A stretch of DNA of 64,000 bases from Urechis unicinctus (lineage: Eukaryota; Annelida; Polychaeta; Xenopneusta; Urechidae). The notes under the pieces were generated by a model. The model had not been told where the DNA came from and ran no database searches. It saw nothing but the letters and a program-made list of their open reading frames with translations. Within the stretch, counting starts at the first letter, position 1. The number at the start of each line of letters is the position of its first letter. The stretch lies in contig CM067350.1 in NCBI GenBank assembly GCA_034190875.2, forward strand, positions 81,142,408 to 81,206,407, written 5' to 3'. A program made the position numbers and the translations under genes. Shown here piece after piece: positions 24,261-54,390 of this stretch.

Positions 24261-25755
24261 GTGTGGGCAAAACTAGTTTGGTGGTTCGCTACCTCCAGAA
24301 CAGTTTTAAGCCGGGTGTGAGCCCCACCATTGGTGCTTCCTTCTTCACATGCAAGCTGTAACTATATTTGACTGCCACATCTGGTTTTTATCTACATCTG
24401 GATATATGTATATGTAGTTTGTTATTCTCAAGATGAAATTGCCATCCAAAGCAAACCAAGTGGACTAAATACTAGGTGTTTGTTCAGTGTGGTAGACAGC
24501 CACCGGCTACGCTTACAGATATGGGATACAGCCGGACAGGAGCGCTTCCGGGCCATGGTTTGTTGATTTCAAAGTGGCAACCAAGCCATAAGTTGACTCA
24601 TTACATGAAGCAGCCATCTGTGTGAGATTCACGACAAAACTTGACGAGTTGTTGTTGTATTTGTACTTGGATTGATCCACAGGCTCCCATGTATTACAGA
24701 AATGCAACTGCAGCATTCCTTGTTTATGACTTGACCTCTGAAGAAAGCTTTGATGACATTAAACAATGGGTGAAAGGTAATAAACGCTAATCTTATGTTC
24801 TTAGCATCCCTAATCCCTATGACTGCTTAACAATTGTTTTGCAGCAAAAATAAGACCATGTTTTGTTTAATGCAGAGCTTCAAAAGAATGTTGGGGGATA
24901 CCTTGGTAAGAACTTAAAATACCTTCACTTCCTATAAAGGTAGAGGAATTGATGATGTTAGTTGATTGATGCAGCGGGGTATGTTTTTGCAGTGACGTGT
25001 GTGCTAGGGAATAAAAGTGACTTGACAGCCGAGCGAGTTGTGGCCCTCGAGACCGCAGAAGCGTACGCGGATTCTATCGGCGCCAAACACTTTGACACTT
25101 CAGCCTTAACAAGCCAGGGTAACATGCTGTCCCAATTTCTCTTCTTGGAACAACAAATATGTCATTATTGAAGTGAAATTCATGAGTTGGAATAATTTAT
25201 GGCAACTAGGTAGCTGTGTGGTAAGATTATGGTGACTGGGTAGCTGTGTGGTGAGATTATGGTGGCTGGGTAGCTGTGTGGTGAGATTATGGTGACTGGG
25301 TAGCTGTGTGGTGAGATAATGGTGACTGGGTAGCTGTGTGGTGAGATAATGGTGGCTGGGTAGCTGTGTGGTGAGATTATGGTGGCTGGGTAGCTGTGTG
25401 GTGAGATTATGGTGACTGGGTAGCTGTGTGGTGAGATTTATGGTGAGACTTGGTAGCTGTGTGGTGAAATCATGGTGGCTGGGTAGCTGTGTGGTGAGAT
25501 TATGGTGGCTGGGTAGCTGTGTGGTGAGATTATGGTGACTGGGTAGCTGTGTGGTGAGAATATGGTGGCTGTGTCATTGCAGGTGTGTCTGATGCCTTCC
25601 TCTACGTAGCGCGGTCCATCATCGAGCAGAGTGAGGTCGACCCAGAGTTCAGTGCTTCCCTCCATACCTTCTCCGACCCAGATCACAGCGCTCGTGTTAA
25701 CTCTAATGACACCCAGCAACCGTTGCCACGGGGACGAGGATGCTGCTCCTCTTGA
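24261..25755 (+). CDS. Rab small GTPase, Rab5/21/22/31 group (first coding exon not found)
   Basis: Membrane-trafficking GTPase cycling between GDP and GTP. The exons, all with consistent phases, are 24261-24357 ([12 protein letters not shown], switch I SPTIGAS), 24488-24557 (WDTAGQERF), 24683-24776 ([18 protein letters not shown]), 24876-24905 ([10 protein letters not shown]), 24993-25118 (G4 motif NKSD, G5 TSA) and 25583-25755 (ending RGRGCCSS, stop TGA). The terminal CCSS fits geranylgeranylation on two cysteines as in Rab5 relatives. The exons give about 196 residues. The missing exon must supply the start and the first part of the P-loop, ending in phase 1. The APMYYR and SESF-like patterns favour the Rab5/21/22/31 branch, but I cannot name the subfamily. 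Introns carry a 30-bp minisatellite. Confidence 0.88.
25190..25578 (+). repeat. 30-bp minisatellite, about 13 copies, in the last Rab intron
   Basis: The unit ggtgactgggtagctgtgtg followed by gtgagattat fills the intron up to the acceptor cattgcag at 25,575-25,582. Confidence 0.93.
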
Positions 25756-26225
25756 TCTGTGGGTCACCATGGTGACAGTTGCTCAAATCATTCTAAGTCA
25801 GGAAGATAATGAGAGGTTGTTGATTATCAAGAAATTCTGTACATTGTAAAAAAAACTACATCCGTGATTTAAGTTGTTACACTGTAGCACTGCTCTTGAC
25901 TGACACGTGTCTTGTTGATAGTAGTTTGTTAAATATATCATGAGCAAAGCTGTATGGTCTGCTAACTACATGTCATCAATGCAGTTATTAATATCTACTG
26001 AATCGCTTAGGCCCATGATACGCTATTTACCAGACCACGCAGTGGAAAAACATACATGCAAAAGTTTTTTATTCGTAAAAAAAAGTATACATAAATCTAT
26101 ATAGACAAACAAATTGTGTTTTATCATTGTTTATTTTTGCGAGGTGGTTGGTACGATGGTCACAACTCACTGAGATGGAGCAGTAATCTTAACACCCTAC
26201 TACAAATGGCCAACATATGCCATAG

Positions 26226-29200
26226 CTACATACTTCTTGCCCTGTCAAACAGATTAAGTGTGTTGTGATATATGCTATCGGCCAGCTCGGAGATCTGTTC
26301 CCCACGGGCACCGGCCACCACCTCTAACACGCTCCTGAAACAAACACACGCTAATAACATGCTGCTGTCAGCACAAAGGCTATGGAATGAAGCTTGTACT
26401 AATAGCTAGGACAGCCTAATGATGTGGGAAGTAGCCACACTGGTAATCTGATATGGGAAGTAGACACATTGATCAAGTGATATGGGAAGTAGCTACATTG
26501 GTCATCTGATATGGGAAGTAGCCTCATTGGTCATCTGATATGGGAAGTAGCCACATTGGTCATGTGTTATGGGAACTAGCCACATTGACTACGTAGTGGG
26601 AATATGGTATGTAATATTTTGTGTTGCCTAATGTTGCAACAGCAAAGATACTATTCCTGTTCTGTGTGAACGCTTGGCACCACCCAGGTGACACTCACTG
26701 AATGCAACATGGTTCATTGCGACCTTTAACCAAGCATCCATCTTCCCATTTCTCTTTCTTCCGAGACGGCCGTGTAGTGGAGATGTATTTATGTCCCGCG
26801 TGCGTTGGTCTCACTTCACACCAAGGAGCATCTACACAGAAACAGGAACCAATGCATCATTTATTTCCCAGTCTAACGTGTCGCTGAAGTACAAGACAAG
26901 TCAGATCTGTATTTTGCCAAATGTGCTCTCCAGTTGTACATTAGGAAAGGAAGGTTACAAAGTGGTGGTAAAAAAGCAGAGCAGTAAACAAAGTGAATTG
27001 GGTAAAATGTGGCCAACAAAGTGATGGGGTTAAGAAGGTACTGTTCACTTCCCTGCTAAGAGGAAATCACCCACCTGTTTCCAGCAGGAGCTTATCACTT
27101 GGGATACTGCACATCACATCAAGATTCTCTTGGGTTTTTAGAGAACTGCCGAAAACAGAGGGAAATTAAACCTCGGTAAGTCAATGACACTTTGTTGAAA
27201 AGTATGTAGTGACACTCCTTGGAATGCCACAATCATAAATACAACAGTACTGTGTGTGGAATGCCACAATCATGATGTACAGCTGTGTACATCATAAGTA
27301 GTAGTGCCACAATCAAAAACATCAGAAACACTGAGCATTAATTCCCTATCCATTATCACTCATTATCATAATGTTTTATGAGAAATATTTGAACTGTGGC
27401 TGGTCTTAGGATTCACATCTTCTAAATGAACACTCCATTTGTACAACTTAAAAGTCGCAGCCTTCATTACAAAATGACTGAGATGAATAATAGACGAGTC
27501 ATGTTGTGATCTTCACCTACCAGCCGTTAATGCCTATGTACAACCCGAGATCCACAAAGGACTTGGCCTCTGCTACCGAGCCTGTGAAGGAATGCACTAC
27601 ACCTCCTGCCATTCGATCACGGTGCTTAGATACAAGCGAGAGGAACTCTGCCTCCGCGTTACGACAATGTAGAAACATGGGAAGGCTAGTTGTTTCCGCT
27701 ACCTCAAATTGCCATTCAAAATACCTGTAACCATCAAACCAAGCACCACATCAGACTAACCAAGATGTGGCTATGGTGGGGGTCAATTTGGGAAGCTGTA
27801 TTTATTACTCTTAGCCCATTACTTACTTCAACTGGATGTCTTTGGGACAAAAGTGCAATCGGTCGTAGTCTGAAGAACAAACGACGCACATGTAAGGAGA
27901 CAGATAAAAGAGTACAGCGCAATCAAACCCTCCCTTCCTAACGCCACCCCTGGACCATCACTGACTTATTTCCTCCCCCATCACTGACTTATTTCCTGGT
28001 CCATCACTGACTTATTTCCTGATCCATCACCGATATCTCCCCCACCCAGACTTATTTGCGGGACCATCACTGACATGGGACTGTTGAAAAGTTATGTAAT
28101 GCCAGAGGGAGGCTGGAGGGATATGTGAGAGCTATCATTATGGTGCGTGACAATGGGAAGTGTATGGGATAGTATTATGGAGGGGGGGGGGGAGAGAGGT
28201 TCCGGAATCGGCCATGACTAAAAAGCCCTTATTTCCCCTAGCCTGATTTTTTCCAGAGCAATCACTGATATCTCACTTACCCCTGACTATTTCCTGACCT
28301 TTCATAGATAGCTGGCCTGACTATTTCCCCCCACCCAGACTATTCCCTGTTCTGATATCTCCTGACCCCCCCCCCCCACACAGACTACTCCCTGTTCTGA
28401 TCCTTGATTTCTCTCCCCCCCACAGACTATTTCCATGATCTGATATCTCCCCTAACCAGAATATTCCCTGATTCACTGATCTCCTCCCTAACCCTATTTC
28501 CTGACCTTTCTCTGATATCCCACTAACCCTGACTTTCACTATCACTAACTGTGACTATTTAACCTTTCATAGATATCTATTTATGATCCATCTGTTCTGC
28601 TTTCTTATCTCACCACGGAGCCTCTATTACCTAAGCCGCATTCTCCGATGGCCACCACTTTGTCCTTGTTGTTGGAGGCCAGGCTACTCAGATCCTGGAG
28701 GTATTGTTCAGGAGAGTCAGAGGCCTCAAAGTCCTGGCAGCGAGTCGGATGGCACCCTACGGTGCTGTACAAGCGTTCTGTTGCATCACATCAACAGGGC
28801 TTTTATTGACTGAAGTAGTCATCATCTCACATGCCAAGCAAGTGCTTATTTAGAACTCTGGACTCACCATGGGACTTGGCTAATTCTAGAGCTGATTTGC
28901 TGTCATCCAGACTACCACCAGTGATGAAAATCTAAATAAACATAAACAAAAACGGCAAATTTAGACATCAAGATGCATAGGTTGTTAGGTTGTTAAGAGC
29001 TTTCTTGTTGGTAAGTGTCGGTAGGGAGCAACAAATGGAGTCAAATGAACAACATTCTGATAATAAACCTTCCTCCTTACTGAGATGACCCAATTTCATT
29101 AGTCCCACCTTCCTGCCTACTAATGAGGTGACGCACCTACACTAGCCCGGCCGTCCGTACCTGCTAATGAGGTGACTCACCAACACTAGCCCCGCCTTCC

Positions 29201-32200
29201 TCCCTGCTAATGGGGTAACTCACCTACACTAGCTCCGCCTTCCTCCCTGCTAACGAGGTGACTCACCAACACTAGCCCCGCCTTCCTCCCTGCTAATGAG
29301 GTGACTCACCTACACTAGCTCCGCCTTCCTTTCCTGCTAACGAGGTGACTCACCAACACTAGCCCCGCCTTCCTCCCTGCTAATGAAGTAACTCACCTAC
29401 ACTAGCTCCGCCTTCCTCACTGCTAACGAGGTGACTCACCAACACTAGCCCCGCCTTCCTCCTCCCTGCTAATGAGGTGACTCACCTACACTAGCTCCGC
29501 CTTCCTCCCTGCTAATGAGGTGACTCACCTACACTTGTCCCCGCCTTCCTCCCTGCTAATGAGGTGACTCACCTACACTAGCTCCGCCTTCCTCCCTGCT
29601 AACGAGGTGACTCACCAACACTAGCCCCGCCTTCCTCCCTGCTAATGAGGTGACTCACCTACACTAGTCTCCGCCTTCCTCCCTGCTAATGAGGTGACTC
29701 ACCTACACTTGCCCTGCCTTCCTCCCTGCTAATGAGGTGACTCACCCTCTCCAGCCCGGCCTCCCATGCCCTCCTGAGCACTTGATCCAAATCACCTTCA
29801 CACATATGCAAGGCAAATCAGCATATTTTAATGATACTATATTATAATTTAAATGATTTGATATCCCTGTTATTACTGTGACCTTCCTACCTCTGTGCTT
29901 CTGGGAGCCATGATATAGACCTCTGTACATAGGATCTGAATAAAACAATATAGTTTAGGATTAACAGCAAACATAAGCCACGTGATAAGTATAATATTAA
30001 GCACATTACAGGGTTATATACATTTGAAGAAGTTATATCATTACCTGTCAAATTGGCTCCAATGTCTGTACAGATCCAAGGCACAGATTACACAGAAAAA
30101 TTCTACATTAAGTCAATCTTGGCTAACAAAAAGAGGGTTTCTGCAGGAGGTGGGCGTGGGGGAAGAGAAGAAGGGTGTGTTTCTGCAGGAGGTGGGTGGC
30201 GGATAACAGAATGACTTCCCAAGCATGTAAGCTGAGGCCGCAATAAGGGGATGACTTCCCGAGCATGTCAGCTGAGGCTGGGATAAGGGGATGACTTCCC
30301 AAGCATGTCAGCTGAGGCCGGGATAAGGGGATGACTTCCCAAGCATGTCAGCTGAGGCCGGAATAAGGGGATGACTTCCCAAGCATGTCAGCTGAGGCTG
30401 GGATAAGGGGATGACTTCCTGAGCATGTCAGCTGAGGCCGGGATAAGGGGATGACTTCCCAAGCATGTCAGCAGCGGAGGCCGGGATAAGGGGATGACTT
30501 CCCAAGCATGGCAGCTGAGGCCGGGATAAGGGGATGACTTACCGAGCAAGGCCGGGATAAGGGGATGACTTCCCGAGCATGTCAGCTGAGGCTGGGATAA
30601 GGGGATGACTTCCCAAGCATGTCAGCTGAGGCCGGGATAAGGGGATGACTTCCCGGGCATGTCAGCTGAGGCCGGGATAAGGGGATGACTTCCCAAGCAT
30701 GTCAGCTGAGGCCGGGATAAGGGGATGACTTTCCAAGCACAGGATGGGATAGTGATGTGTGGCCATCGCATAGTTTTTGCCAAGGCACTAGGGCACAAGG
30801 TCAAATACCATGCCAGCCATCTGGGAATCAATTTGTGCTTATGTTGAGCCCGTGACCTACTTAAAGTTAAATGGCCTAGTATGTCAGCAGACATAAGAAG
30901 TTACATTGAGACCTGCGGAGTGTGTGTTTTGTACCCAGTCAAGCTACCTCCTATGAAACTCCAGAGCCCGCATAACAGAGAATGGGCTCTGATATCTTTT
31001 CATTTGAAGGACAGCCATATCTGATTACTATGGACTGCTAATACTGTCACAATACTGTGTGACATTTCTGCAGAAACAGTCATTAAAAGATCAAAGTCGC
31101 ATTTGGTTTTGTCACAGCATATCAGAGGGTTTATAACTACCCTAAGAGGGTTCACTCCGAGTGGCTCTGGGGGGATCACTTCCCTAGTTATAATACACTG
31201 CAATCATTAGGTGGCGCTACCGTGAGATAAACAAAAGCACTTGGGAATACTGGGCTGATGTCAATGTGATTGATGAAAATAAGGAAAATGTTTCACAGAG
31301 CCTTTTCGCTGCCAAAACACGTTACGTAATAGGCTTAAAAATAGCAAAAATAACAAGTGCAATATGAAACAAATGTCAACTTGATAAACTGCCCGGTCTG
31401 CGGTGGACCTATCAAAACAGTTCACCTCTCACAACATCCTCACTGTTTACTGTCCTTGATCTTTTATTGTCCAAGCTTCAGATGGGGATGTGATGATAGA
31501 TTGTCAACAACCATCAAGAGCGAGGGAACTTACCTTGGGTAGACATTAACATATACTGGCTTAATAGGGACATGTGAAGCTCTCGAGCATAGTTTATAGC
31601 TACGCTTAGCTGTGTGGTGATTATGAAATTACATGAAATACACCCCGTCATCAGGCTACGATACAATGACATCAACAAACGCACATGTGACTGTTGAACC
31701 AACGTCTCGGCGGTCGGTGTATATGGAGTCATCTGATCACCTAAGAGTGAAATGAGGGGACAGTGAAAAAGGTTCTCAAGAACAGGGCATATGAAGTGGA
31801 GGTTAATGGCAAGAAAATAGAGGGATTGGAGCATTTCTCAGATCAGTGGAGATATTACAACATAGTCTTGTTAATACATAGCACCAGGCATGCCATAGTG
31901 CCAGGCACGCCATAGAACCAAACACGCCATAGTGCTAGGCACGCTATATACCTAGGCACGCCATAGCGCCAGGCACGCCAGTGATTCCGGGTGTGTGAGC
32001 AAGCTAACAGTTAAGTCACAATACCTGATCAGCTGTCGCTACCAACACCCCAAGAAACTGTACCAGCGACGCCAAATCAGATTATCACTACATGAATGGG
32101 AAGGAGAGGCAAGGCTAGATATGAATAATAGATATTTTATTGATTATATTCTTTAATGACTTAATGCATGCCTACAAGATATAAATTGTGGACATCCTAT

Positions 32201-33141
32201 TATTATTATGCTATAATGATTTAACACTTGCCACTTGTTGAACTGTTCACATTTCATTCCTTTGAAGATATGTTAGTTTTATATATAATTATCTATTATC
32301 TATTTGCTCTTAACTTTTCTGTAAAGAAGGGGAAATGTAATGTCATCAACTCACCAGCTTAATTACACAAGTCACTTTAACAGGGGACTAAGACAGCCGT
32401 CTTAGAACACCTGGTTACTGGTTTGGAGTTGTTCGGGTGTATTCGATTTGAATAAAATTCTGAAGCATAATGCAACACCCGCATACAACCATCCACACGC
32501 TAACATTCCATTGCGTCAATCAGTGTGAAGGCGGGGTTGTATCACAAAGCTAGGCAAGGCACTCTCACCCTGGTGTTTTGATGATCTGATGCCACAGCGT
32601 GGATATGAGAGATCAAAAGAAGTAAACAGCGCGGACGCTGTCAGAGTCGATGTTTATTTGCCTAATAACAAAGCATGATTAATGTTAGCCGCGCACGACG
32701 GTAATATAAAATAAAAACGTCGGCCACGGCTAGATTAATGAGTGTTTTTGGCTTCTGATTACCCCTACACACTGCTACAGGCTTGAATGAACGTGGGAGA
32801 AGCTGAAACCAAAAACAGCACTAGCCTGGTAACAGGCCTAACTACTAGCTCTTTTGAACCAAGTGGAGCTTGCACTCCCTCTTGGAGTACCCGATCGACT
32901 ATTGGTCTGCTGGGCTATTTTCTACTATAGTATAGGTCGAAAACAGACAACTAGTGTCGTGAACTACAAATTATCGGACTATCGCTCATTTATCACGAAC
33001 ATGTAATGACAACTGGGGCGAATTCAAGAAACATAATGTATTGGTTGTTGGACACATTTAAATTCTTAATTAAAATGAAGCCAAAATGTAAAATATGAAG
33101 CAACTATAACCAATAAACTTAGATATTCTTTTCGCAGCCAT
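26226..33141 (-). CDS. TATDN1: TATDN1-like TatD family deoxyribonuclease
   Basis: Metal-dependent TatD nuclease with a TIM-barrel fold; animal TATDN1 is nuclear and has been linked to chromosomal DNA processing. Minus-strand exons are 33141-33111, 30065-30045, 29935-29891, 29795-29746, 28931-28868, 28777-28631, 27869-27827, 27724-27521, 27145-27075, 26831-26699 and 26334-26226. They total 918 nt, 305 codons plus stop, with every phase consistent; the human protein is about 297. Seen motifs: start [39 protein letters not shown] (metal Glu), [12 protein letters not shown] and GGVVHSFTG (metal His), LETDAPWC (metal Asp) and the C-terminal helix [15 protein letters not shown]. The first intron is 3 kb. 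Introns hold 29-, 40- and 43-bp minisatellites. Its start faces a possible plus-strand gene, suggesting a shared promoter region near 33.2-33.5 kb. The gene appears intact. Confidence 0.96.
26420..26595 (+). repeat. 29-bp minisatellite, about 6 copies
   Basis: The unit atatgggaagtagccacatt followed by ggtcatctg lies in the last TATDN1 intron. Confidence 0.88.
27940..28570. repeat. Low-complexity C-rich degenerate repeat in a TATDN1 intron
   Basis: Irregular units built from gactatttcc, ctgatatctc and poly-C runs, with a G run near 28,181. They fill the intron between the exons at 27,869 and 28,631. No coding potential is seen. Confidence 0.75.
29085..29745 (+). repeat. 43-bp minisatellite, about 15 copies
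   Basis: The unit taatgaggtgactcacctac, actagctccgccttcctccc, tgc ends exactly at the TATDN1 exon at 29746-29795. Every unit carries ggtgactcacc, which on the minus strand contains ggtgagt, a donor-like string matching the real donor of that exon. Confidence 0.93.
30190..30740 (+). repeat. 40-bp minisatellite, about 13 copies
   Basis: The unit ggggatgacttcccaagcat followed by gtcagctgaggccgggataa lies in the first TATDN1 intron, with two shortened units near 30,470 and 30,545. Confidence 0.93.
32590..32650 (-). repeat. Dispersed repeat, reverse-strand copy
   Basis: The reverse complement matches the copies at 4,255 and 21,675: tctgacagcgtccgcgctgt, then ttacttcttttgatctctca. Confidence 0.65.
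32686..32732. repeat. Hairpin element, 47 bp, family member 2
   Basis: It begins tagccgcgcacgacggtaat and ends cgtcggccacggcta. The ends are inverted copies with two or three mismatches around a short AT-rich loop. TA lies at both edges. Confidence 0.75.
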
Positions 33142-34660
33142 TGCTAGGCGTGAAGATGTCATAACGCTATACTTTTTCATAACGCGCTTCACATTTCGGG
33201 GCCCACAACCAACAACCACCCCTGAAGTAACCACGCCGGGATATCGAAAGTGAAAATGGATTGAAGTGCATCGAACGGTTAAACATTCAACGAATTCCAC
33301 TAAACAACGTCGTGAAGATCACTTGGGACGTAAGTAGTTGGCACGTGTTCCAACTTGTTCTTGGCGGTATGCTGTTGGAGTGAATAGTGTTCCATGCGGA
33401 GGGTGCTCACATGAGACGGTCACTGGACGGACCCTAAAACTCAACCTTGTGTCGTGATCTGCTGGACATTACGTAGTACTGGACACGCAGCGTAAGTTGA
33501 TGTTGTTTGTTGAAACGTGGCCTGTATATATTCAACTCGCTGAACGTTGCTATTCACTTTCATTTAATCATCAACACTTGTCTTGTTTATTGTAAGCCAG
33601 GACAGTGTTCTATTTAGCTTAGCCCTGCGCGGACATACCATTTCATTATAACGTAGATGTCATGTAGGGCTATATTTAGCTTTGAGTAGGTGATTAGTTT
33701 ATCAGTTTTGTATGTTCAGCCCTACATAGAGTCAGGATGCCTCGGGCAGCATTCCTCGAGGAATGTCCTTGCCATGAGTTCACAATTGGTCGATTTAAAA
33801 TTTCCATTCACATTCAACGTTGCTTAGTTCTCACGGGGTTAAGTGTTTGGGTGGAATCACACTGGGAGGGGGTTGTCTCCTAGAAAAAGGGTAGGTATGA
33901 GACGCCATGGGGCAAAAATTCCGACCCTGTCTAGACCAGCCCAAAGTGAGATGTAGTGACCCATCAATATGCCAATTTTGTTTTAAAATGGAACCATTCA
34001 TACACTGAATAAGAAACCCATTCATATACCAAAATTAAATATATGACCTTGTGTGACCTTTCAGATGGAGGAAAGCGAAATCGCTATGACTCCTCTGGTG
34101 GCAAATGCTCTGGTTTCTCGTACATTTACGTATATGTTTGCGTCATAGTTATGCTCGCTCATAAATTAATATTATCGTGTATTCCACAAAAAATTATGTT
34201 CGGCTGAGACCACTCGTGCATGGCAATTTTTCTCGTAAATTTACAGTCAACATCGATATTATTCGACTTTTTCGCCCCAGAACGGCTATGGATGCGTTTA
34301 CTGATACCCAGCTTTCTCCAGGTCTTATTGAATGCATTTTTGAGGAATTCAGTGTATCTTAATACGCAATGGCATACCAACCAACGCCCAGGTGCGTGTT
34401 ATTAAATGAATATAATAAATTTATATGGAATCACGAATTTGATCAACTTAGTGTAGCCTGATAACTAAGTAACGGTTGACGTCATATAAATGAGTTTATA
34501 GCTACGCTAAGAGCGCTCACTCAAGCCTCAGCCGGAAAGAAAACTTGAAGACGCCACATGTTAGGAGCCGTGACTGGTTTGTCGTAGCGTCCCTTAAAAC
34601 CACGTGGACTTCTAATTAATTCTTAGCCGTGGAAGCCTTGACCAATCAGATGACTCCATG
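33142..34660. promoter_or_regulatory. Probable head-to-head promoter region of TATDN1 and the plus-strand gene; dispersed repeat at 34.48 kb
   Basis: The TATDN1 start codon is at 33141 on minus. On plus, cacgcagc followed by gtaagttga at 33,493 looks like the donor of a leader exon. This would suit a bidirectional promoter, but I see no core promoter motif that decides it. The copy of the 4.6-kb dispersed repeat lies at about 34,478-34,595. Confidence 0.35.
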
Positions 34661-34664
34661 GCTT

Positions 34665-35375
34665 TATCCCCGGGTATTTAGGTAGCTGATATATCAGGGT
34701 ACAGAAGTATTGAGGGAGCTGATATACCAGGGTACAGAGGTATTGAGGTAGCTGATATACCAGGGTACAGAGGTATTGAGGTAGCTGATATACCAGGGTA
34801 CAGAGGTATTGAGGTAGCTGATATACCAGGGTACAGAGGTATTGAGGTAGCTGATACACCAGGGTACAGAGGTATTGAGGTAGCTGATATACCAGGGTAC
34901 AGAGGTATTGAGTCAGCTGATATACCAGGGTAAGGAGGTATTCAGGTAGATGACTTACCAGGGGTCGGAGGTATTCAGGTAGATGACATACCAGGGGTCG
35001 GAGGTATTTAGGTAGCTGATATATCAGGGTACAGAGGTATTGAGGTAGCTGATATACCAGGGTACAGAGGTATTGAGGTAGCTGATATACCAGGGTACAG
35101 AGGTATTGAGGTAGCTGATATACCAGGGTATAGAGGTATTGAGGTAGCTGATATACCAGGGTACAGAGGTATTGAGGTAGCTGATATATCAGGGTACAGA
35201 GGTATTGAGGTAGATGATATACCAGGGTGCGGATGTATTAAGGTAGATGACATACCAGGGTACAGAGGTATTGAGGTAGCTGATATACCAGGGTACAGAG
35301 GTATTGAGGTAGATGATATACCAGGGTACGGAGGTATTCAGGTAGATGACATACCAGGGTACAGAGGTACAGCTT
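34665..35375 (+). repeat. 33-bp minisatellite, about 21 copies
   Basis: The unit gtagctgatataccagggta followed by cagaggtattgag repeats with variant units (gatgacataccagg). Reverse-strand open frames (YQLPQYLCTLV) are artefacts of the three-fold unit length. Confidence 0.95.
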
Positions 35376-36076
35376 GCTACAACAGATAGTAGTGATTACA
35401 AGTAGGCTTATTCGATTAAGTCTAGTACCCAATTTGAGACCTGAACAGACTTGCCGAAATTGGGGAACTTTACTCTACATTTCTGTATTTTTGCTTGGCT
35501 GTGGGTAGGACGGTGTGTTTATGGCTGTAGGTGTGAAATATGCATATGTGGGTGGTGACATATGCCGGTACTTTGGAAAAAGACATCCCTCTTTCACTGT
35601 TTGCATGCATGTCCAATCTGTGACCCCAGCTATATCTGCGGTTTTTAATGGGTCCGGTTGCATATTTTTGACGGGACGTGGATCATAAGCCGAATATGGT
35701 ACGTGGTAGACGCCCTGGACATCCGAAGCCGAAATACCAGAACATATTGGAATTGCGCATGCACGGTTTCTTGACCTACTTGCTACTCATTTGCATATTC
35801 CTGTAACCAAAGTTATGAACATGTGTTAAAAGCGCCGACTTCGATGAATTATCGATGATAAGGTGGCGGTTGGCGGTTAGTGAATGCGATATTCATTTTG
35901 TGGTTCCGTATTCAACGAGACGCATCTGAGCAAATATAACTAATCTCTACTTACAACAACGTGCTCGTTAGAATGAAGAAGAGATCATGCGTCGCAGAAT
36001 AAACCTACACAATACACGTTTGTGTTGGAGAGGTTATTTCATTTAATAGAAAATGTATATTTTATCTCTGTTCCAG

Positions 36077-52626
<16,550 letters not shown>

Positions 52627-53500
52627 GTAATGTAGTATTTATCGCTGCCTGCAAATTGTTGTATTTCTTTCTGTTATTCTATACGGTAGTAATTGACAGT
52701 CTAGCGGGTTCCCCCGCACTATACGACTCCCTTACATATGTGTAAGGGATTTTGTTTTTCCATCAATACATCCGATTATGGGCCATCACTACAACGATAC
52801 ACAACGCGCCTTAACACTGGGGCCACAGTCAGGATCCGATGACGTAACTCCCATTTTTAAAATGTTATTTTATACTCTACGGTTGCTGTTTATTATTATC
52901 TACCTGGACCTGTTATCACGTTCTCGGGGAGGTATCAGTTTGGAAACTTATCAGTGAAAGAGTGACACTCAGGAAAGTAGTAGCTAACTAGTCAGCGCTC
53001 AAGAACATTGTATGACGGACACACATGCAATACATTTTCCGGGCATCATCAGGCATTGGTATGGGGTAGCACTTGCAAACCGAACAGTATGTCATATATT
53101 GCTTACATGCTGAGTATACCTCTGCCTAGGATCCTGTTGAGGCCGGTGACGCTACCAGAACAAAAACTTGTCAAAAATGCTCCCTCTGTTATTACACCAA
53201 CTGAGATTCAATAATCTCCTCTAGGTGTTTCACGAGCTCCATCAATAGGACTTGCATGAAGCACTATAATCTATCGCTGTTGTTGAAAATATGGGGTGAG
53301 TACCCATAGCGAAACGCAAAAAAATTTATTCCAAATTACAGAGGATCGTTCTACACGACCATGTGCAAATTGTTGGCCTCGTCTTGAATAATTTAGCCGA
53401 GCTTTTGTTTTCGTGGCATCTCAATGAAAAGTTCACATGTATTAGTTTATAGAAAATTAGAGAATCATCACCACGGGTGTATACATAACCTAAATTAGAC
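52627..53500. other. Downstream of the coiled-coil exon, no gene recognised
   Basis: The donor gtaatg is at 52627. A palindromic piece cttacatatgtgtaag lies near 52,731-52,746. The next exon of the host gene was not found. Confidence 0.4.
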
Positions 53501-54390
53501 ATTCAACATATGGTGTATACAAAACTTACATGGGTATAAAACAGACATACACGACAGGTCCGTGGCGATTTTCTAGCAGAAACCGAAGAAAATCCCCTAC
53601 CCCAGATCATGGGTGGCCTTACAAGCACTCGAAGAGCGCCTGTCTGATATTCGAATCTATATTGAAATAGTGGCCAGATTACTGGCTGCGAATGAAATCA
53701 AAGCAGAGAATGAAATCAAAGCAGAGAAATGTGGGCCGAAATGTTGGAAGACGCAAAGGACTAGTTTTATGTTGATGGCGCTGTTATGTTTTATTCCACA
53801 TGGAAGACTCCCACCATAGATGCCGCTCTTGACGACGTGAGAGCGACTAAGACCCTAGAGGATTTGCAAAATGGCGAGTAAATCTTAAGGATCAAGTTTT
53901 TGTGCGAATGCGACGAATGGGTCGTGGAGGACGAGGTCGACCCGGTCTGAGCTGAGATAAGCTTGTTTTCGTTCATCTTTATCAACATTCCCACCACCCC
54001 ATTTATCAAGCTAGTCTATCCACCTTTGTAAGTATCATATAACACATTAGTGTTGGCGTGCCGTTAAAACCCTATACTTACTTCCCTAATTTGCCAGGAA
54101 TGGGAGTTCAGGTCGGGCATCCACCCTGTCATACCTACCTGGTTTGGTAAGGACTTCGCCGAGCAGGGCTGAACCCCCACTGTGTTACTGACCTTCCTAG
54201 TCGAGTCATGTCTCCTTGTCTACCTAGGGGTATGCAAGGCCATTGTTTTATATGACAAAAGATATGAGATGTGGCTTCCCCCAGACCGTGATGGTGGCTG
54301 TAGAATCATTGGCAACTTCACTCAAGGTAGCAAGGTTGATTGTAAAAGTTACACCTGTAGGTTTGTGACAGATAAAGGAGACCAGTAGTA
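53500..54390 (+). pseudogene. Degenerate repeated gene, copy B (paralogous to 2.3-3.2 kb)
   Basis: An N-terminal helical part LQALEERLSDIRIYIEIVAR then AANEIKAE repeated twice (53,620-53,730) matches copy A. After several stops, the segment IHPVIPTWFGKDFAEQG (about 54,125) also matches. A final frame runs from LLTFLVESCLLVYLGVCKAI to YTCRFVTDKGDQ, stop at 54,386-54,388. The family is unknown. It converges with the YqaJ-like gene at its right. Confidence 0.5.

Larger units (their letters stand above)
30741..33110. other. TATDN1 intron 1 remainder
   Basis: Mostly unique sequence. It holds a degenerate tandem repeat of about 17 bp (aggcacgccatag) at 31,880-31,985, a dispersed repeat at 32,590-32,650 and a hairpin element at 32,686-32,732. 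No exon is supported. Confidence 0.5.
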
